From assembly GCF_000317105.1 (NCBI RefSeq), contig NC_019693.1:1302001-1366000 (forward strand): 64,000 nt of DNA, read 5' to 3'. Below, one piece after another: positions 54,615 to 63,701 of this stretch (its first letter is position 1; each line of letters opens with the position of its first letter). The notes below the pieces were generated by a model. It saw only the letters and a list, made by a program, of their open reading frames with translations. It was not told where the DNA came from and did not search any database. A program made the position numbers and the translations under genes. The stretch is from Oscillatoria acuminata PCC 6304 (lineage in GTDB: Bacteria; Cyanobacteriota; Cyanobacteriia; Cyanobacteriales; Laspinemataceae).

Positions 54615-55388
54615 ATGCTTACAACAGTCAACAAAGAACTCAAGAGTGAGAGTTTGGAACTCCTGCGTGAATACCAAACCTCTCCCACAACCCATCTGCG
54701 GAATCGAATTGTCCAACTCAATGTTGGGCTAGTTCGCAAAGAAGTCCATCACTGGATGCAACAGTGTACGGAATCTTATGACGACCTCCTGCAAGTGGGA
54801 TGCTTGGGCTTGATTCGGGCGATCGAACGGTTTGATATGTCGAAGGGACACGCATTCAGTTCCTTTGCCGTTCCCTACATTCGTGGGGAAATTCAACATT
54901 ATCTGCGGGATAAAAGTCCCTCAGTTCGGATTCCACGCCATTGGTTAACCCTGCAACGGCAGGCAACTAAGGAAATCCAGAAACTGCAAGAAAGTCTGAA
55001 TCGCCATCCTTCTGATGTGGAAGTGGCATCTGCTTTAAAGATTTCTGTTACAGAATGGCAAGAAATCAAACTCGCCTGTCGCAACCGATCGCCTTTGAGT
55101 TTGGATGCGCCAGTCCAGGATGATGATGAAGGCGCAGCATCCCTTGGGGAATTAGTGCCGGATGCCGGGTATCGCAGTTTCCAGTTAGCGCAGGAAGACC
55201 AAATTCGCCTGCAATTGGCCCTTGGCAAACTAGAGGATGGGACTCGCAAGGTCCTAGAGTTTGTATTTCTCCATGATTTGACCCAGAAAGAAACAGCGGA
55301 ACGAATGGGAATTAGTTCGGTTACAGTTTCTCGTCGGGTGAAAAAAGGTCTAACGTCCCTCAAGAAATTGATGGGAGGAGTTGAATAG
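54615..55388 (+). CDS. sigF: Group 3 RNA polymerase sigma factor (SigF type)
   Basis: A 257-residue alternative sigma factor. Region 2 has DDLLQVGCLGLIRAIERFDM and FSSFAVPYIRGEIQHYLRDK; region 3 has RIPRHWLTLQRQATKEIQKL; region 4 has the helix-turn-helix TQKETAERMGISSVTVSRRV. It is of the SigF/SigB-like class, which in cyanobacteria governs motility and stress genes. Such factors are often held by anti-sigma proteins, which would fit the STAS protein at 52125, though no anti-sigma factor lies between them. Confidence 0.92.
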   Translation: MLTTVNKELKSESLELLREYQTSPTTHLRNRIVQLNVGLVRKEVHHWMQQCTESYDDLLQVGCLGLIRAIERFDMSKGHAFSSFAVPYIRGEIQHYLRDKSPSVRIPRHWLTLQRQATKEIQKLQESLNRHPSDVEVASALKISVTEWQEIKLACRNRSPLSLDAPVQDDDEGAASLGELVPDAGYRSFQLAQEDQIRLQLALGKLEDGTRKVLEFVFLHDLTQKETAERMGISSVTVSRRVKKGLTSLKKLMGGVE

Positions 55389-55592
55389 CTCCAAAACGGC
55401 TTATTGTGTTGAGAAATATAGAATAATAATATAAAAGTCGTGTAAAGCGCGATCGCAACCTCAGAGGCGATCGCGCCATGTCTGTTGGAATTCTGCATCC
55501 ACTGGAGAAGGGGGTGTGAATAACTGCGGCAAGGGGAGCATTTGAAACGACAAACCGCAGCTATGGTTGAGGTGTATTACCATCATTCCCAT

Positions 55593-56051
55593 TTATTGCG
55601 CTAATCCTAACATCTCTTTGGGAATAACCGCATCCTGGAGATTGGCACCGACTAAGTTAATATTGGACAAATTAGCAGCACTTAAGTTTGCATCGGTGAG
55701 ATCGGCAAAGGAGAGATTCGCATCGGTGAGATTGACTCCTTCGAGATTGGTTCGGGTTAAGGTGGCGCTGTTGATATAGGCCCCTTGAAGATTGGCCCCT
55801 TGCAAATTTGCGCCGGTTAAGTCGGCACCTTCCAGGTTAACATCTTGGAGATTAGCACCGGAGAGGTCCGCATTTCGCAAGTCGGCACCAATCAAATGGG
55901 TACCACTTAAGTCTGCACCAGCGAGGTTACAAGCGGCGCAGAGATTGGTTTCGATTAATTGGTTGATGTGGGTGGGATTTTGGGCAAAGGCAGGGGTGGC
56001 AGATAGGAGGGTGATTGAGAGTGCAGCGATTTTTAAAAGGGTGGCTTTCAT
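55593..56051 (-). CDS. Small secreted pentapeptide-repeat protein
   Basis: A 152-residue protein with a signal peptide (MKATLLKIAALSITLLSATP, cleavage near AFAQ), then HINQLIETNLCAACNLAGAD and about twenty A(D/N)Lxx repeats. The C-x-x-C-x-L start matches the proteins at 1946 and 25337. Function unknown. Confidence 0.88.
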   Translation of the reverse strand: MKATLLKIAALSITLLSATPAFAQNPTHINQLIETNLCAACNLAGADLSGTHLIGADLRNADLSGANLQDVNLEGADLTGANLQGANLQGAYINSATLTRTNLEGVNLTDANLSFADLTDANLSAANLSNINLVGANLQDAVIPKEMLGLAQ

Positions 56052-56331
56052 GGGAGATGTCTCCTCTAATGCTATATTTATATTTTCGCTGATTTGGGGA
56101 CATAATGCAGCGATCGCTCACCCCAAATGGGAGTGAGATATTGGTCATATTTAGGCGATCGGCGTCCTTGCAAAAAATCCCCACTCTGGTATAATTAGCA
56201 AAGATATTTCGCGGTTTAAGGGGAATTAAGGCTGGGGGGTGAGGTGTCTTACCCCTCACTTAACCCTAAAATTGGGTAACTTGGGGGAGATTTCGGTATA
56301 ATTTACGGGGAAAACTGCGGATATCAAAAAC

Positions 56332-57183
56332 ATGAGTCCCATGACCCCGGATGAATCGGAGAAAATTGCCCAGTTAATCGCGAGTTTACCCAGCGATCGC
56401 CTGTTAGAACAGTGTCAAACCGAGGAACAACAGGAAGAATGGCATAACTCCAGGACGAATCAGCAGATGATTGCCGACTGTTGGCGGGCGAAATTTAGCG
56501 GGCAATTATTGGGTGACCCTATTGCTGATGCCTTAGATTATGACAAAATTTCCCAACATAAACATGACTTAATTAACTTAAGAGTCAATCTCTATAAAGA
56601 ACAATGGCAACTGATTAAAATTGCCCATCCCTATCTACAATTATGGCATCAGGCAATTTATCAACAGACTCAGAAACATCCCAAATTTTTCCAAGTTTTA
56701 CCCTTCTGGCATAAATTGTTCTCCCCCGGGTTTAAAGCGCCCTATCCCTTTGTCACCCCCTGGGAATTGTTTTCAAAAACCCTCGAAGAAGAGGTCAATG
56801 CACCCATTGAATGGTCATTACAACCCTATTATGTCGTTCCGGTAAAGAAATGGCGAACAGCAACCGGACTGCTAAAAGAGCAATTTGAGAATTTGAACGA
56901 CGATGGCAGTTATCCGGAACAGAAACCCGCGACAGGGGATAAACTCAAAAATCAGATTGTTTATGACAAAGTGACCTTTTCCTGGTTAGGGTTCACCCTA
57001 TTTGTCTGCCAATTTGTCACACTCAAAAATCCCGGGATTCGGCAGCAATACATCGCCTTTAATCGCGCCCTGGCCGAATATTACAAAATGGGTATCCGTG
57101 CCAGTCGCTCCGTGCGCGGGTTTGCTTGGCAGAAGGGAGAGCAAGTACCGACTACCCAGCATGGTGGAACATATCGTAAATAG
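56332..57183 (+). CDS. Protein of unknown function
   Basis: A 283-residue soluble protein. No family was recognised. It is rich in Gln, Trp and aromatic residues (LYKEQWQLIKIAHPYLQLWH, FFQVLPFWHKLFSPGFKAPY), with two Trp-rich helices and no signal peptide or membrane segment. It starts MSPMTPDESEKIAQLIASLP; a downstream ATG (residue 4) is equally possible. Confidence 0.7.
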   Translation: MSPMTPDESEKIAQLIASLPSDRLLEQCQTEEQQEEWHNSRTNQQMIADCWRAKFSGQLLGDPIADALDYDKISQHKHDLINLRVNLYKEQWQLIKIAHPYLQLWHQAIYQQTQKHPKFFQVLPFWHKLFSPGFKAPYPFVTPWELFSKTLEEEVNAPIEWSLQPYYVVPVKKWRTATGLLKEQFENLNDDGSYPEQKPATGDKLKNQIVYDKVTFSWLGFTLFVCQFVTLKNPGIRQQYIAFNRALAEYYKMGIRASRSVRGFAWQKGEQVPTTQHGGTYRK

Positions 57184-57237
57184 CGCTAAAGCACAAGTTT
57201 TTTTAATAAAAGTTCACATCAGGTCAAAAAAAATCCG

Positions 57238-57290
57238 CCTCCCCGAGAACCCCAATAGGGTGAACCTATCAACTTTGGTGTTCTCGGAGG
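57238..57290 (+). promoter_or_regulatory. Leader hairpin that can mask the ribosome-binding site
   Basis: CCTCC at 57238-57242 and GAGAAC at 57245-57250 can pair with GTTCTC and GGAGG at 57280-57290, with a 2-nt bulge. GGAGG (57286-57290) is the ribosome-binding site of the gene starting at 57297, so the stem would hide it. This could be a thermosensor or protein-binding switch; no known riboswitch fits. Confidence 0.55.
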
Positions 57291-57296
57291 ATAATT

Positions 57297-57818
57297 GTGA
57301 GATTTAATTCATTAAAATCCCTTGGCGTTTTTTCCAGTTTGGGATTCCTGTTTGTTGTCAGTATCATGAGTGCGGATGCCCGAGATTTAGGGATGAAACC
57401 CTTGCCGCCACAGCAGTCTGTCCAAATCAGTCAAAACAATCTAGGTCCTGTGAGTGGACAATGGAGACTTGCCATTGAAGTGACTGCACATACGAATCCA
57501 GAAGTGAGTACCCAACCCAATTACTCGATGGTGACATCCCTGCAACAAAACGGGATAGAATTATCCGGGCGAATTCTAAATGCGGAGCAAAATGCTTGTT
57601 CAGATGCGGAAATCTTGGGCATGGTTGAGGGAAATCGAGTCACCTGGACGATGTATTATACGGGGTCTTGTTGTTCAGGTGGCATGATGAGATTTGAGGG
57701 GGTGATGGTTTCGCCGGAACGGATTGAAGGGACTTTAGTTCCTGCCGGGAGTTCACTGCCCAATTGTACGTTATGGTCAGCGAATGTGGTGGCAACTCTA
57801 GGGCATTATTATAAATGA
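57297..57818 (+). CDS. Secreted protein of unknown function
   Basis: A 173-residue protein with a signal peptide (MRFNSLKSLGVFSSLGFLF, cleavage near SADA) and one compact beta-rich domain (QWRLAIEVTAHTNPEVS, LNAEQNACSDAEILGMVEGN, TWTMYYTGSCCSGGMMRFEG). The start codon is GTG at 57297, fixed by GGAGG 6 bp upstream. No known family was recognised. Confidence 0.75.
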   Translation: MRFNSLKSLGVFSSLGFLFVVSIMSADARDLGMKPLPPQQSVQISQNNLGPVSGQWRLAIEVTAHTNPEVSTQPNYSMVTSLQQNGIELSGRILNAEQNACSDAEILGMVEGNRVTWTMYYTGSCCSGGMMRFEGVMVSPERIEGTLVPAGSSLPNCTLWSANVVATLGHYYK

Positions 57819-57843
57819 TTGTTGGGGATTGGAATTAGTGATT

Positions 57844-57875
57844 TTAACCACTGATTTCACGAATTTTCACTGAGG
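57844..57875. repeat. 32-bp direct repeat, left copy
   Basis: Starts TTAACCACTGATTTCACGAA. One mismatch from the copy at 58871-58902; the two bracket the toxin-antitoxin-like pair. Confidence 0.9.
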
Positions 57876-57949
57876 GGGATTGTCACAGGAGGTGGGCGAT
57901 CGCCTCCTGGATGGTATGCTCAGGGCTGAATGATTGATGTTAGAATTAG

Positions 57950-58402
57950 ATGACAATTCCCTCATTTGATGAAAATGGCAATCTGCCGCCTGGAGTGCAT
58001 TGGGCAACCTGGGACGAATTTAAGCAGCGATTTGGTTCAACCCTGCGCCGATCGCGGATGATAGAGGGACTGAAGCAGGCAATGGAAGCATTAAAAGCCT
58101 CGGGTTGCCGCACGATTTATGTGAATGGTAGCTTTGTCACAGACAAGTTAAATCCAGGGGATTTTGATGCCTGTTGGGATTCTGAAACAGTTGATTTTCG
58201 ACTCCTGAGAATGATTGCCCCCACGTTACTCGATATGAACGACAAACGAAGGGGGCAAAAAGCTCGATATGGAGGCGAATTTTTTCAATCCGATTGGATA
58301 GTAGATGAGGCGGGTACAACGGCTTTAGACTTATTTCAAACCGATAAACAGCAACAGCGTAAAGGAATTATTGCGATAGATTTACAGAGGTGGGAACCAT
58401 GA
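57950..58402 (+). CDS. Nucleotidyltransferase-like protein, probable toxin of a TA pair
   Basis: A 150-residue protein. GCRTIYVNGSFVTDKLNPGD then FDACW has the G-S...D-x-D arrangement (Gly60-Ser61, Asp71-Phe-Asp73) of minimal nucleotidyltransferases, spaced ten residues apart. The rest resembles DUF6932-like proteins (RYGGEFFQSDWIVDEAGTTA). Its stop codon overlaps the next start (ATGA), the usual coupling in toxin-antitoxin operons. Known minimal nucleotidyltransferases of this kind act as toxins or neutralisers; which partner is toxic here is not shown by sequence. Confidence 0.65.
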   Translation: MTIPSFDENGNLPPGVHWATWDEFKQRFGSTLRRSRMIEGLKQAMEALKASGCRTIYVNGSFVTDKLNPGDFDACWDSETVDFRLLRMIAPTLLDMNDKRRGQKARYGGEFFQSDWIVDEAGTTALDLFQTDKQQQRKGIIAIDLQRWEP

Positions 58403-58881
58403 TTTTGAATGATTTTGAGTACCACAATACCCTACAACGGATAGCAGGGTTTAAAGGGGCTTTGGCAGTCTTGAATGCACCGGACAATGAATTAAAGAAA
58501 ACCGATGCGATGCGGTGGCAATTGAATGTAGAGGGGGTGCAAAGTTTATTAGAAGATTTTTCGGACCAGGTGGAGGAGTATGAACGCCTCCAAAATCATC
58601 AACTGACTCAGCCTTTGATGTTAAGTTGCGATGATATTTTGCATTTACCTCGCATTTTGATTAAAGCACGGATTGCCGCTCATCTGTCACCTCAAGAATT
58701 GGCGGATAGGGTGGGAATGACGGAAGGGCAAATTCAAGCGTTTGAAAAGCAGGATTATCAAACGGCTACATTTGCTGAAATGGTCGAAGTGTTTTCTGCT
58801 TTAGAGGTGCAGTTAAAACAAGGTGAGTTTTCGGTTGGGGTGGAAAGAATTGGGCGAGTACATCAGGAAATTAACCACTGA
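58399..58881 (+). CDS. XRE-type helix-turn-helix protein, probable antitoxin
   Basis: About 160 residues from the ATG at 58399 (MILNDFEYHNTLQRIAG), with GAGG 8 bp upstream and a 4-bp overlap with the upstream gene. The N-terminal half is helical and the C-terminal half has the XRE fold (LIKARIAAHLSPQELADRVG, MTEGQIQAFEKQDYQT). It probably represses its own promoter and neutralises the partner. Confidence 0.75.
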   Translation: MILNDFEYHNTLQRIAGFKGALAVLNAPDNELKKTDAMRWQLNVEGVQSLLEDFSDQVEEYERLQNHQLTQPLMLSCDDILHLPRILIKARIAAHLSPQELADRVGMTEGQIQAFEKQDYQTATFAEMVEVFSALEVQLKQGEFSVGVERIGRVHQEINH

Positions 58882-58902
58882 TTTCACGGATTTTCACTGA
58901 GG
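58871..58902. repeat. 32-bp direct repeat, right copy
   Basis: TTAACCACTGATTTCACGGA onward; overlaps the last codons of the XRE gene. Same sequence family as 192-211 and 57844-57875. Confidence 0.9.
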
Positions 58903-58929
58903 AAGATTTCGCGGAGGATTGGGACGAAT

Positions 58930-58990
58930 TTTAGCCCGCGCAGGCGGGCTTTGTCCGTGTAGCCCCAGGCTTCAGCCTGCGGGCGGTTGT
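58930..58990 (+). repeat. Palindromic repeat related to the 80-bp element
   Basis: AGCCCGCGCAGGCGGGCTTT and the following GTAGCCCCAGGCTTCAGCCT match the reverse complement of the central part of 25062-25141 (GCAGGCTTTGTCTGTATAGC), with both hairpins kept by paired changes. Confidence 0.7.
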
Positions 58991-58998
58991 GGGGCTAC

Positions 58999-60690
58999 TT
59001 ACTTACTTTTTGCAGCAGCTTTAGATTTAGCAGCTTTTTTAGCAGCTTTTTCAGCAGCTATTTTCGCTTGGCGTTCCTGCTCTTTTTCTTCAGCTATTTT
59101 ATCCAAATAGTAATGATAATCGCCAAGGTAGGGACGAAACTCACCGTCGCGGATTTCGACTATTTTATTGGCGACTTTTGAGATAAAATAACGGTCGTGG
59201 GAGACGATAATCACCGTGCCATCGTAGTTTTGGAGGGCTTCTTCTAGCATCTCCTTAGCAGGGATGTCTAGATGGTTTGTAGGTTCGTCTAACAGTAGCA
59301 AGTTGGCGGGACGCAGAAGCATTTTAGCTAAAGCTAAACGGGCTTTTTCTCCTCCACTGAGGGCTTCTACGGGTTTGAATACGGTGTCGCCACTGAAGAG
59401 AAATCGTCCGAGTAAGGTGCGAACTTCTTCGTTTTTCCACTCGGGTACTTCGTCATGGATGGTGTCCATGACGCTTTTGGTGAGTTCTAAGGCTTCGGCT
59501 TGATTTTGCTCGAAATAGCCGGGAATGACGTTATGTTGTCCGAGTTGGATGCTGCCTTCGTTGGCTTTTTCCATGCCCATAATCATTCGCAGCAGGGTGG
59601 ATTTGCCGCAACCGTTGGGTCCTAAGAAGGCGATACGATCGCCTCGTTCGACAAACAAATCGGTACCTAAAAATAGGATTTTGTCGTCGTAGGTATGGAC
59701 CAAGTTTTTGATATCTACGACTTCACGTCCACTGCGGGGGGCTGGGGGAAATTGGAAGCGCAGGGTTTTTAAGCTGCCTTCGGGGGCTTCGATGCGTTCG
59801 ATTTTGTCGAGTTGTTTTTCCCGGCTTTTCGCTTGGGTACTGCGGGTGGCACTAGCCCGGAAGCGCTCAACGAAGACTTGCTGCTTTTCGATTTCTTTCT
59901 GTTGGCGTTCGTAGGCGCTGAGTTGGGCGTCGCGGTTGAAGGCTTTTTGCTCTAAATACGAGGAATAGTTGCCGAGGTAGGTGCTGGAGACGCCTCGTTC
60001 GGTTTCGACAATTTGGGTGCAGAGGCGATCGAGGAATTCCCGGTCATGGGAGACAATTACCATTGGGGTGATTAATCCCTTGAGGTAGGTTTCCAACCAT
60101 TCGATGGTTTCTAAGTCTAGGTGGTTTGTCGGTTCATCCAGCAGCAATAAGTCAGGACTTTGTAACAAAATTTTGCCTAAACTCATCCGCATTTGCCAAC
60201 CGCCACTGAAGGCGCTGACGAGGCGATCGCCATCTTCGGGAAGAAATCCCATTTCCGGCAGGATTTTCTCGATTTGCGCTTCTAGGGTATAACCATCTAA
60301 GGCGTCAAATTTGCGGTGCAGTTTATCCAGTTTGTGGATCAGTTTGTCCAGTTCGGTTTCCGAAGCGGTTTGCATGGCGTGTTGGACGTGCAACAAGTCA
60401 TGCTGGACTTGGTTTGCTTCGGTAAAGACGGTCCAAAATTCTTCTCGGACTGTACGGGTGGGGTCTACCTCGAATTCTTGGGTGAGGTAGGCGATATGGA
60501 GGTTGGAGGGACGGATAATTTCTCCGGCAGTGGGTTCAATTTCCCCGGCAACGATTTTGAGTTGGGTAGATTTTCCGGCCCCGTTGACGCCGACTAAACC
60601 AATGCGATCGCCCGGTTTGACTTCCCAGTTAATATCTTTGAGAACTTCGCCAGTCGGGTAAATTTTACTAATATGTTCGAGTCGTAGCAT
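58999..60690 (-). CDS. ABC-F family ATPase
   Basis: A 563-residue protein with two ABC domains and no membrane segments. Walker A motifs are GVNGAGKST and GPNGCGKST, signatures VSAFSGGWQMR and EALSGGEKARL, Walker B LLLLDEPTNHLD in both. The linker between domains (about 245-310) is the ABC-F interdomain helix pair. Such proteins act on ribosomes. The C-terminus is a Lys/Ala-rich tail (KAAKKAAKSKAAAKSK). Start: ATG at 60690 (MLRLEHISKIYPTG) with GGAG 8 bp upstream; the longer frame adds eleven unlike residues. Confidence 0.94.
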   Translation of the reverse strand: MLRLEHISKIYPTGEVLKDINWEVKPGDRIGLVGVNGAGKSTQLKIVAGEIEPTAGEIIRPSNLHIAYLTQEFEVDPTRTVREEFWTVFTEANQVQHDLLHVQHAMQTASETELDKLIHKLDKLHRKFDALDGYTLEAQIEKILPEMGFLPEDGDRLVSAFSGGWQMRMSLGKILLQSPDLLLLDEPTNHLDLETIEWLETYLKGLITPMVIVSHDREFLDRLCTQIVETERGVSSTYLGNYSSYLEQKAFNRDAQLSAYERQQKEIEKQQVFVERFRASATRSTQAKSREKQLDKIERIEAPEGSLKTLRFQFPPAPRSGREVVDIKNLVHTYDDKILFLGTDLFVERGDRIAFLGPNGCGKSTLLRMIMGMEKANEGSIQLGQHNVIPGYFEQNQAEALELTKSVMDTIHDEVPEWKNEEVRTLLGRFLFSGDTVFKPVEALSGGEKARLALAKMLLRPANLLLLDEPTNHLDIPAKEMLEEALQNYDGTVIIVSHDRYFISKVANKIVEIRDGEFRPYLGDYHYYLDKIAEEKEQERQAKIAAEKAAKKAAKSKAAAKSK

Positions 60691-60907
60691 CAAATATCTC
60701 CAAGGCAGATGGGACAAAGGCAAGTTCAGCGACGGATTCCGGAAAAAACAGACGCGATCGGGGCATCTGGGGCCGCACTATCCGTCCGGTGTGGGCTGTA
60801 TTGGGTTAATCTTAACAAAAATTAACGACTAGAGTTCACAGTTAGATGGGTCTTTTCATAAAGTTGGGCAGGGTAGGTCCAGATCAACGGTTAAGTGTGG
60901 CTACGAA

Positions 60908-62170
60908 ATGAACCGCAACGTTCGCAGATGCTTAAATGTCGCCTTGGGTTTACTGGTGGCAGTCGCCTGGTCGATAGGGTTTATCCCCCATATTGCTACA
61001 TCTGAAACTCCAGCACGGGAAGAAATTCGTGGGGTCTGGTTGACCAATGTGGGGAGCGATGTCTTGTTTGTGCCCGGGGCGGTTCATGACGCCTTGCAGG
61101 AACTCTCCGACCTTAATTTTAATACAGTTTACCCCGTAGTTTGGAATCGGGGACAGACTTTTTATCCAAGTGTAGCCTCTAAGCAGGTAACTGGGCGATC
61201 GCAGGATTGGTTACTCTCCCTGATGCGGGGCACCAACGATGTCCTCGGGGAAATTATCGCCGATGGACAGTCTTTGGGGTTGCGGGTAGTTCCCTGGTTT
61301 GAGTATGGGTTCATGGCACCCGCCAATTCCGAATTAGTGAAACGGCATCCAGACTGGGTAACTCGACATCAGGACAACAGCGAGAATCTCCGAGAGGAAG
61401 AATTAGCCCCAATTTTTAATGAAAATCCCTTAACGATTCAGCAGGTTTGGTTAAATCCTCTCCATCCCGAGGTGCAAAATTTTCTCCTGCGGTTAATTGT
61501 GGAAGTTGTGGCAAATTATCCCATTGATGCGATTCAATTTGATGATAATTTTGGCTTGCCGGTTGAGTTAGGATATGACCCTTACACCATCGCCCTCTAC
61601 CAAGCCGAACATTGGGGATATTCTCCTCCTAGTAATCCCTACAATGCTCAGTGGGTTCGTTGGCGGGCGAATAAGATTAATGATTTTATGGAACGCATCT
61701 ACCAAGCGGTACAATTTGTCAATCCCAACTGTTCGATTTCCCTAGCCGCCAATTCTCAAAGTTTTGCCTATCGCCACTATTTACAAGATTGGTTAACCTG
61801 GGTGGAATCGGGATGGATTGATGAGTTATTTTTACAGGTGTATCATTCAGAATTAAGTCGATTTGAGACAGAGTTAGATATTTCTACGGTGTGGTATGCC
61901 CGAAATTTAACTCGGGTGGGAGTAGGGATTTTAACGGGAACCATGAAACGTTCTATTTCCTTCGCAGAGATAGAAGATAGAGTGAAAGTTGCTCGCGATC
62001 GCCAATTTGCAGGATTCGCCTTTTTCTATTGGGAAAGTTTGTGGGGAAAAGTGGCATCGGAATCTCCAGAAGAACGGCGCAATAGTTTTCAAGCCTTATT
62101 TTCAGAACCCGCAATTTCCCCCGTACCCGTGCGATCGCCACCCAAGAAACAGGACAATCCACAAACTTAA
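60908..62170 (+). CDS. Secreted GHL10-family glycoside hydrolase, paralogue 1
   Basis: A 420-residue protein with an N-terminal signal or anchor helix (LNVALGLLVAVAWSIGF), then EIRGVWLTNVGSDVL, FNTVYPVVWNRGQTFYPS, a VVPWFEYGFMAP segment and the catalytic-site strand IDAIQFDDNFGLPVELGYD with its acidic pair. The TIM-barrel GHL10 (DUF187) family is thought to act on glycans. The downstream gene is a paralogue with the same architecture. Substrate unknown; likely exported to the cell surface. Confidence 0.9.
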   Translation: MNRNVRRCLNVALGLLVAVAWSIGFIPHIATSETPAREEIRGVWLTNVGSDVLFVPGAVHDALQELSDLNFNTVYPVVWNRGQTFYPSVASKQVTGRSQDWLLSLMRGTNDVLGEIIADGQSLGLRVVPWFEYGFMAPANSELVKRHPDWVTRHQDNSENLREEELAPIFNENPLTIQQVWLNPLHPEVQNFLLRLIVEVVANYPIDAIQFDDNFGLPVELGYDPYTIALYQAEHWGYSPPSNPYNAQWVRWRANKINDFMERIYQAVQFVNPNCSISLAANSQSFAYRHYLQDWLTWVESGWIDELFLQVYHSELSRFETELDISTVWYARNLTRVGVGILTGTMKRSISFAEIEDRVKVARDRQFAGFAFFYWESLWGKVASESPEERRNSFQALFSEPAISPVPVRSPPKKQDNPQT

Positions 62171-62199
62171 CTCCCCCATCTCTTAAACCGGGAAAACCT

Positions 62200-62247
62200 C
62201 GTTTCCAGGCTCTGCCTGGGAATGCCAATCGGAGGCTCTGCCTCCTG
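62200..62247. repeat. Double-palindrome repeat, copy 2
   Basis: CGTTTCCAGGCTCTGCCTGG and GGAGGCTCTGCCTCC, as at 47101-47148. The remaining gap to 62428 has an AT-rich stretch that may hold the promoter of the second GHL10 gene. Confidence 0.85.
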
Positions 62248-62428
62248 CCGACTCCAACATTCTAATAAAAAAATAACTCATCCCAACCCCTCTAAAATCC
62301 CCTCTACCCCGAGACTGATAAAATATTGTCCAAAAATCCCTCAACTTTACAGAAAATTCATAAAATCCTGATTAGTTCATGATATAATTAACCCTTGGCT
62401 AATCTGAAATCGGTTATCCTTGAGATTG

Positions 62429-63682
62429 ATGCGCAAACCAACTTGGATCCGATGGGCATACGGAATAATCCTAGGCGTACTAATTGCCTGGTTCCTATTT
62501 CCTTCCTTGTCCTTAGAAGCAACCCAACCCGAAACACCTGCCTCCACAGAAATTAGAGGCGTGTGGTTAACCAATGTTGCCAGTGGGGTACTCTTTACCC
62601 CTTGGGGAGTGCATTTAGCCATGCACCAACTTGCCGAACAAAATTTTAATACCCTCTATCCCGTAGTCTGGAATCGAGGCAATACCTTTTATAAAAGTAC
62701 CGTTGCTAAACGAGAAACTGGAAGGTCTCAAGCCCCCTTTTTGCGCCTGTTTCATCTCGGTGCAGATGTCCTGGATGAACTCATTAAATTAGGCGATCGC
62801 CATCAAATCCGAATCATCCCTTGGTTTGAATATGGATTCATGACCCCCCGCAACTCCAACTTAGCCAAATTGCACCCCCAATGGCTAAGTGCAACCCAAG
62901 AAGGTCAGCAAACTCAAACCGAAATCCCCGACGAACTCAATCCCGCTGATATTCCCAACCCCCCTGCTTCAAGACGAACCTGGCAACAATTTCTAGTCCC
63001 TCAAAATGTTTGGCTAAACCCCTTACATCCTGATGTCCAAGACTTCATCCTAGACCTAATTGTCGAATTAGTCAGCCATTACCCTATCGATGGCATCCAA
63101 CTCGATGACCATTTCGGAATGCCTGTTGAATCTGGTTATGATAGGTTTACCGGAGAATTGTATCGCCAAGAACATCAAGGTTCACCCCCACCGGAGAACC
63201 CCTACGATGCCGAATGGATGCGCTGGCGTGCAGATAAAATTTCCAGCTTTATGGAAACCCTTTATCAAGCCATTAAATCCGTCAATCCCGATTGCATTGT
63301 CTCCCTTTCTCCCAACTCCCAAGACTTTGCCTATCGTAAATATCTGCAAGATTGGGGCACCTGGGTAGAACGCGGTTGGGTGGATGAACTCCTGGTTCAG
63401 GTCTATCGCAATGATTTAAACGTCTTTAAAACCGAATTAGCCCAACCGGCAATCCAGACAGCACAACAAAAAATTCCCGTCGGCATCGGCATCCTCACCG
63501 GCACATTGGGACGTTCGGTCCCCATGAAACAAATCCAAGAACAGGTCAAAATTGTGCGTGATCGCCATTTAAATGGGGTATCCTTTTTCTATTGGGAAAC
63601 CCTCTGGAGTTATCTCACCCCAGAGTCACCCCCAGAACGTCGAAAAGCATTCCGGGACCTCTTTTCTCAACCCACTCCCTAA
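62429..63682 (+). CDS. Secreted GHL10-family glycoside hydrolase, paralogue 2
   Basis: About 417 residues from the ATG at 62429 (MRKPTWIRWAYGIILGVLIA, signal or anchor helix). It has the same blocks as the upstream paralogue: EIRGVWLTNVASGVLF, FNTLYPVVWNRGNTFY, IIPWFEYGFMTP, and IDGIQLDDHFGMPVESGYD with the acidic pair. A longer insert (ADIPNPPASRRTWQQFLVPQ) lies before the catalytic strand. A TTG at 62420 would add three residues and is less likely. Confidence 0.9.
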   Translation: MRKPTWIRWAYGIILGVLIAWFLFPSLSLEATQPETPASTEIRGVWLTNVASGVLFTPWGVHLAMHQLAEQNFNTLYPVVWNRGNTFYKSTVAKRETGRSQAPFLRLFHLGADVLDELIKLGDRHQIRIIPWFEYGFMTPRNSNLAKLHPQWLSATQEGQQTQTEIPDELNPADIPNPPASRRTWQQFLVPQNVWLNPLHPDVQDFILDLIVELVSHYPIDGIQLDDHFGMPVESGYDRFTGELYRQEHQGSPPPENPYDAEWMRWRADKISSFMETLYQAIKSVNPDCIVSLSPNSQDFAYRKYLQDWGTWVERGWVDELLVQVYRNDLNVFKTELAQPAIQTAQQKIPVGIGILTGTLGRSVPMKQIQEQVKIVRDRHLNGVSFFYWETLWSYLTPESPPERRKAFRDLFSQPTP

Positions 63683-63701
63683 GCGTTCCCGGTCTCAATT
63701 C

